Source: FEB-7 sp963698265
GTDB taxonomy: Bacteria; Pseudomonadota; Gammaproteobacteria; Burkholderiales; Usitatibacteraceae
Assembly: GCA_963698265.1 (NCBI GenBank)
Contig: CAVOQC010000004.1
Location: 1 to 64,000 of the forward strand
Length of the DNA stretch: 64,000 nt
Reading direction: 5' to 3'
The translations under genes and the position numbers were made by a program. Shown here one piece after another: positions 60,727-64,000 of the stretch. The stretch's first letter is position 1. Each line of letters opens with the position of its first letter. A model generated the notes under the pieces. The model made no database searches. It was given only the letters and a program-made list of their open reading frames with translations, and was not told where the DNA came from.

Positions 60727-61845
60727 ATGAGAATCGGCGTGCCGAAGGAGATCAAGAACCACGAGTACCGCGTGGGCCTCACCCCGTCGTCGGTGCGCGA
60801 GCTGGTATCGCAGGGACACGAAGTGGTCGTCGAGCGGGCTGCGGGTGCGGGCATCGGAGCCGCGGACGCCGCCTATGAAAAGGCCGGCGCGAAAATCCTT
60901 CCCGGCGCGGGCGAGGTGTTCGCCGCGGCCGACATGATCGTCAAGGTGAAGGAGCCGCAGGCGGTCGAGATCGCCCGTCTTCGTCCCGGGCAGGTCCTCT
61001 TCACCTATCTCCACCTCGCGCCGGACCCGGAGCAATGCAAGGGACTCCTCGCGAGCGGCGCCGTGTGCATCGCCTACGAGACCGTAACGCAGCCCGGCGG
61101 CGGCTTGCCGCTGCTCGCGCCCATGTCGGAAGTCGCCGGGCGCATGGCGGTGCAGGCGGGCGCCCATTGCCTCGAGAAGGCGCATGGCGGCATGGGCATC
61201 CTGCTCGGCGGCGTGGCCGGCGTGCCACCGGCGAAGATAGTGATCCTCGGCGCGGGCGTCGTGGGTTCGAACGCGGCGCAGATCGCCGTGGGCACCGGGG
61301 CGATCGTCGTCGTGATCGACCGCAGCATCGACGCACTGCGGCGCATGGACCGCCTGCTGGGCGCGCGCACGATCACCGTGTTCTCGAATCGCGACAACGT
61401 CGAGCATCACGTGCTCACCGCGGACCTGGTGATCGGCGGCGTGCTCGTCCCGGGCGCGGCCGCACCGAAGCTCGTCACGCGCAGCCACGTGGCGCACATG
61501 AAGCCGGGCTCGGTGGTCGTGGACGTGGCGATCGACCAGGGCGGCTGCTTCGAGACCTCCCGCGCGACGACGCACGCCGAGCCCACCTACGTCGTCGACA
61601 ACGTCGTGCACTACTGCGTGGCCAACATGCCGGGTGCCGTGCCTCGCACCTCGACCTACGCGCTCAACAACGCGACGCTGCCCTTCGTCCAGCAACTGGC
61701 GGAGAAGGGATGGAAGGGGGCGCTCGCGGCCAACCCGCACCTCATGGCCGGCCTGAACGTCTGCGAAGGGAAGATCGCCTATCGCGAGGTTGCCGAGGCG
61801 CTGGGCTACCCGTTCCACGACCCGGTGAAGCTGCTGGCGGCCTGA
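60727..61845 (+). CDS. ald: Alanine dehydrogenase
   Basis: The enzyme converts L-alanine and NAD to pyruvate, ammonium and NADH. The substrate-binding Lys75 (VKVKEPQ) and catalytic His96 (TYLHLAP) match known enzymes by position, and ILGAGVVG is the NAD loop. The 372-residue length is standard. It lies 27 bases after phnW, so its likely job is to turn PhnW's alanine back into pyruvate, freeing nitrogen as ammonium and keeping the amino acceptor supplied. Confidence 0.95.
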   Translation: MRIGVPKEIKNHEYRVGLTPSSVRELVSQGHEVVVERAAGAGIGAADAAYEKAGAKILPGAGEVFAAADMIVKVKEPQAVEIARLRPGQVLFTYLHLAPDPEQCKGLLASGAVCIAYETVTQPGGGLPLLAPMSEVAGRMAVQAGAHCLEKAHGGMGILLGGVAGVPPAKIVILGAGVVGSNAAQIAVGTGAIVVVIDRSIDALRRMDRLLGARTITVFSNRDNVEHHVLTADLVIGGVLVPGAAAPKLVTRSHVAHMKPGSVVVDVAIDQGGCFETSRATTHAEPTYVVDNVVHYCVANMPGAVPRTSTYALNNATLPFVQQLAEKGWKGALAANPHLMAGLNVCEGKIAYREVAEALGYPFHDPVKLLAA

Positions 61846-61862
61846 GGCCCGGAGACGCGCCA

Positions 61863-62987
61863 ATGGCGACGACGACGGATCTCGCAGTGGTCGGCGCGGG
61901 CATCGTGGGCCTCGCGCACGCGCTCGCCGCGGCGCGCCGCGGGCTCAGGGTGATGGTCGTCGACCGGGATCCGGCCGCAATGGGGGCCTCCATCCGAAAC
62001 TTCGGATTCGTGACCGTCACCGGGCAGGCGGAAGGGGACACGCGCCGCCGCGCACTGAGGTCCCGGGCGGTGTGGGAGGAGGTGGCGCCGAAGGCGGGCA
62101 TCGCGATACACCAGCGCGGCGCGCTTGCCGTGGCCCGCCGGCCCGAGGCGCATGCGGTGCTGGCCGCCTACGCCGCCAGTCCGGAAGGCGAAGGCTGCGA
62201 GCTCCACGATGCCCTCCACGCACGGCGCCGCTGGCCGATGCTCGCCGCGGGGCTTTCCGGGGCGCTGTGGAGCCCGCACGAGTTGCGCGTGGACGCCCGC
62301 GAGGCGCTGCCGGGGCTCGCACGCTGGCTCGCGCAGGAGCACGGCGTGGAGTTCCGCTGGGGCGTGTCCGTCACCGGGGTAGAGGAGACGCTGGTGCGCC
62401 ACGCCGAAGGGCGCATCGCCGCGGGTGCGGTGGTGCTCGCCCCGGGCGACGGGATCCGTGCGCTCGCACCGGAGATCGCCCGGCGCGCGGGCCTGCGCGC
62501 GTGCCGGTTGCAGATGCTGAGGACTGTCCCGCAGCCCCCAGCCTTCCGTCTCGACGCGGTGCTGATGTCGGACCTGAGCCTGGTGCGCTACGAGGGCTTC
62601 GCCGCGCAGCGGCCCGCGGCACGCTTGCGGGCGAGGCTCGAGGCGGAAGCCGCCGAGCCGCTCGCGCGCGGCGTGCACCTTCTCGTTGCGCAGGACGCGG
62701 ACGGCTCGCTCGTCGTCGGCGATTCCCACGAGTATGCCGAGGCCGCGCCGCCCTTTTCCCACGAGTCGGTCGACGCGCTGATCCTCGACGAACTCGATGC
62801 GGTGCTGGACGTGCCGCGTCCGGGCATCGCGCAACGCTGGGCGGGCGTCTACCCCGTGGCCGATGTCGCCCCCTTGCTGCGGGAGCGGCTGGGCGATCGC
62901 ACCCGGGCTGTCGTCGTCACGAGCGGCACCGGCATGAGCACGGCCTTCGCCATCGGCGAAGAGACGATCGCGGAAATGTTCGGCTGA
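61863..62987 (+). CDS. FAD-dependent amine oxidase associated with phosphonate catabolism (PbfC-like)
   Basis: The 374-residue flavoprotein has the FAD motif AVVGAGIVGLAHALAAARRG and a late STAFAIGEE block, resembling the DAO family subfamily found in phosphonate gene clusters. From memory, one such protein (PbfC) oxidises N-methyl-aminoethylphosphonate, and to a lesser degree aminoethylphosphonate, to phosphonoacetaldehyde. In this operon it would give a second entry to the pathway besides PhnW. It starts 17 bases after the alanine dehydrogenase gene. Confidence 0.85.
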   Translation: MATTTDLAVVGAGIVGLAHALAAARRGLRVMVVDRDPAAMGASIRNFGFVTVTGQAEGDTRRRALRSRAVWEEVAPKAGIAIHQRGALAVARRPEAHAVLAAYAASPEGEGCELHDALHARRRWPMLAAGLSGALWSPHELRVDAREALPGLARWLAQEHGVEFRWGVSVTGVEETLVRHAEGRIAAGAVVLAPGDGIRALAPEIARRAGLRACRLQMLRTVPQPPAFRLDAVLMSDLSLVRYEGFAAQRPAARLRARLEAEAAEPLARGVHLLVAQDADGSLVVGDSHEYAEAAPPFSHESVDALILDELDAVLDVPRPGIAQRWAGVYPVADVAPLLRERLGDRTRAVVVTSGTGMSTAFAIGEETIAEMFG

Positions 62988-62992
62988 CGCCC

Positions 62993-63523
62993 ATGGCCTC
63001 CCATCTCGGCGATCTTCCCGCTTCGGCCTGGGTCACGCGCTGGGCGCAGTGCATTCGCCCGGGCGGAGAGGTCCTGGACGTGGCCTGCGGGGCGGGGCGG
63101 CACGCGCGCTGGCTCGCGAAGCAAGGGTTCGAGGTCTTCGCGGTCGATCGGGACCCCGCGCTTTTTCCCGAACCGCCGCCCGGCGTGGAACTCCTCGGCG
63201 CCGATCTCGAGGGTGGCCCCTGGCCCTACGAAGGCCGTCGCTTCGACGCGATCGTGGCGACCAACTACCTGCACCGGCCGCTGCTGCCCATCCTCGCGGC
63301 ATCGCTCGAGCCGGGCGGCGTGCTCATCTACGAGACCTTCGCGCGGGGCAACGAGCGCTTCGGCAAGCCCTCGAACCCCGATTTCCTCCTCGCCCCGGGC
63401 GAGCTCCTCGAGGCGGTGAGGGGCAGGCTGCGGGTGCTGGCCTACGAGGATCTCGTCGTGGACTCCCCGCGACCCGCCGCCGTGCAGCGCCTGTGCGCGC
63501 GCCGGGAGGATCCGGGAGCCTAG
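62993..63523 (+). CDS. SAM-dependent methyltransferase-fold protein
   Basis: The 176-residue protein is a small class I methyltransferase. Motif I is LDVACGAGRHARWL, an acidic residue follows in VFAVDRD, and FDAIVATNYLHRPLL and SLEPGGVLIYETF are the later motifs. It starts 5 bases after the FAD oxidase gene and ends operon C. A link with N-methylated phosphonates is possible by position, but similar TehB-like genes are often found near dapA, so this may be a chance neighbour. The substrate is unknown. Confidence 0.85.
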   Translation: MASHLGDLPASAWVTRWAQCIRPGGEVLDVACGAGRHARWLAKQGFEVFAVDRDPALFPEPPPGVELLGADLEGGPWPYEGRRFDAIVATNYLHRPLLPILAASLEPGGVLIYETFARGNERFGKPSNPDFLLAPGELLEAVRGRLRVLAYEDLVVDSPRPAAVQRLCARREDPGA

Positions 63524-63552
63524 GGCAGGGCGCCGGGAAGGGGGAATCGCGG

Positions 63553-63558
63553 TAAAAT
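63553..63558 (+). promoter_or_regulatory. Possible -10 element of dapA
   Basis: TAAAAT lies about 35 bases before the dapA start codon in an AT-rich patch that contains the near-palindrome AAAATCGCGGTTTT. No good -35 is seen at the proper distance, so confidence is low. Confidence 0.3.
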
Positions 63559-63592
63559 CGCGGTTTTTGCACCCGCCCAAACGCCAGGAACC

Positions 63593-64000
63593 ATGCTTAC
63601 CGGCAGCTTAGTGGCGATCGTCACGCCCATGGAGGCGGACGGCGCGCTCGACCTCCCCCGCTTCAAGTCGCTCCTCGACTGGCACATCGCCGAGGGCACG
63701 GACGGCATCGTGGTGGTCGGCACGACGGGAGAGTCGCCTACGGTGGACGTCGAGGAGCATTGCCTCCTCATCAGGACGGCGGTCGAGCATTGCCGCGGAC
63801 GCGTTCCCGTCATCGCAGGCACGGGCGGCAACTCGACGCGCGAAGCGATCGAGCTCACGAAGTTCGCGAAGGAAGTCGGCGCGAACTACTCGCTTTCCGT
63901 GGTGCCGTACTACAACAAGCCCTCGCAGGAAGGGCTGTACCGGCACTTCAAGGCCATCGCCGAGGCGGTGGACATCCCGATGCTCATCTACAACGTCCCG
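63593..64000 (+). CDS. dapA: 4-hydroxy-tetrahydrodipicolinate synthase (3' end outside window)
   Basis: The first 136 codons are present. The enzyme condenses pyruvate with aspartate semialdehyde in lysine and cell-wall synthesis. The pyruvate-binding GTTGESPTV and the catalytic tyrosine region VVPYYNKPSQEGLYRHF are intact; the Schiff-base lysine lies beyond the window. AGGA precedes ATG 63593. It is a housekeeping gene on the same strand as operon C but with its own 69-base upstream region. Confidence 0.96.
   Translation, partial: MLTGSLVAIVTPMEADGALDLPRFKSLLDWHIAEGTDGIVVVGTTGESPTVDVEEHCLLIRTAVEHCRGRVPVIAGTGGNSTREAIELTKFAKEVGANYSLSVVPYYNKPSQEGLYRHFKAIAEAVDIPMLIYNVP

Noticed and set aside
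1..64000. tRNA, rRNA, CRISPR, insertion sequence or phage genes
   Set aside because: I looked for tRNA-like arms, repeat arrays, transposase motifs and integrases and saw none; a dedicated tRNA and repeat search would be needed to exclude small ones.

Overview
The window is a GC-rich chromosomal stretch, most likely from a betaproteobacterium. This is inferred from the high GC, the FixL/FixJ-style two-component pair, the type-2 heme A synthase, and a phosphonate gene set with its FCD-type GntR regulator in Burkholderiales style. I see no rRNA, tRNA, CRISPR array, insertion sequence or phage gene. Genes are densely packed, often with ATGA, GTGA or TTGA stop/start overlaps, and no gene-free stretch exceeds 300 bases.

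Bases 1-8905 hold a truncated RND outer-membrane efflux lipoprotein, several unrecognised proteins, a periplasmic rhodanese with a clear terminator, a PsiF-repeat protein, a one-cysteine DsrC/TusE homologue and a stand-alone condensation-type acyltransferase.

Bases 8906-24901 are the most unusual part. A minus-strand run of 14 genes starts at 23107 with a CuA-containing subunit II and a heme-copper subunit I that lacks the usual helix-VI tyrosine. Then come heme O synthase and SCO1/SenC. Next is a cytochrome b6-like protein fused to a plant-type ferredoxin and an FAD/NAD(P)H reductase, followed by a small membrane-anchored protein. After that comes a second cytochrome b6-like protein, fused to two [4Fe-4S] motifs and an MvhD-type domain, then a second heme-copper catalytic subunit and a degenerate CtaA-like protein. 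The run ends with a Crp/Fnr regulator, a LOV-domain histidine kinase, a FixJ-type regulator and an HD-GYP protein. Three Fnr-type palindromes lie about 41 bases upstream of predicted start points, in front of the respiratory operon, a hemerythrin-like gene and the rhodanese gene. I read this as a respiratory or nitric-oxide module under Fnr/Dnr-type control, with a blue-light/c-di-GMP branch alongside.

Bases 25004-36452 hold an SDR pseudoenzyme, a MarC protein, a gamma-glutamylation operon (glutamine-synthetase-like ligase, Fe-alcohol dehydrogenase, PuuD-like hydrolase, aldehyde dehydrogenase), a divergent TAXI-TRAP transporter and an Na/Pi cotransporter.

Bases 36575-63523 are a phosphonate super-locus. 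Operon A (45128-36575) has a Dpp-type importer, a GpdQ-like phosphodiesterase, an AlkP-superfamily hydrolase and phosphonoacetaldehyde dehydrogenase. Operon B (53745-45253) has a GntR regulator, phosphonoacetate hydrolase, a Zn-alcohol dehydrogenase, a second aldehyde dehydrogenase, PhnD/PhnE/PhnC/PhnE and a TPR lipoprotein. Operon C (55646-63523) has a 2-aminoethylphosphonate ABC importer, PhnW transaminase, alanine dehydrogenase, an FAD amine oxidase and a methyltransferase. Together they can take 2-aminoethylphosphonate through phosphonoacetaldehyde and phosphonoacetate to acetate and phosphate, with alanine dehydrogenase returning PhnW's alanine to pyruvate. The window ends inside dapA.
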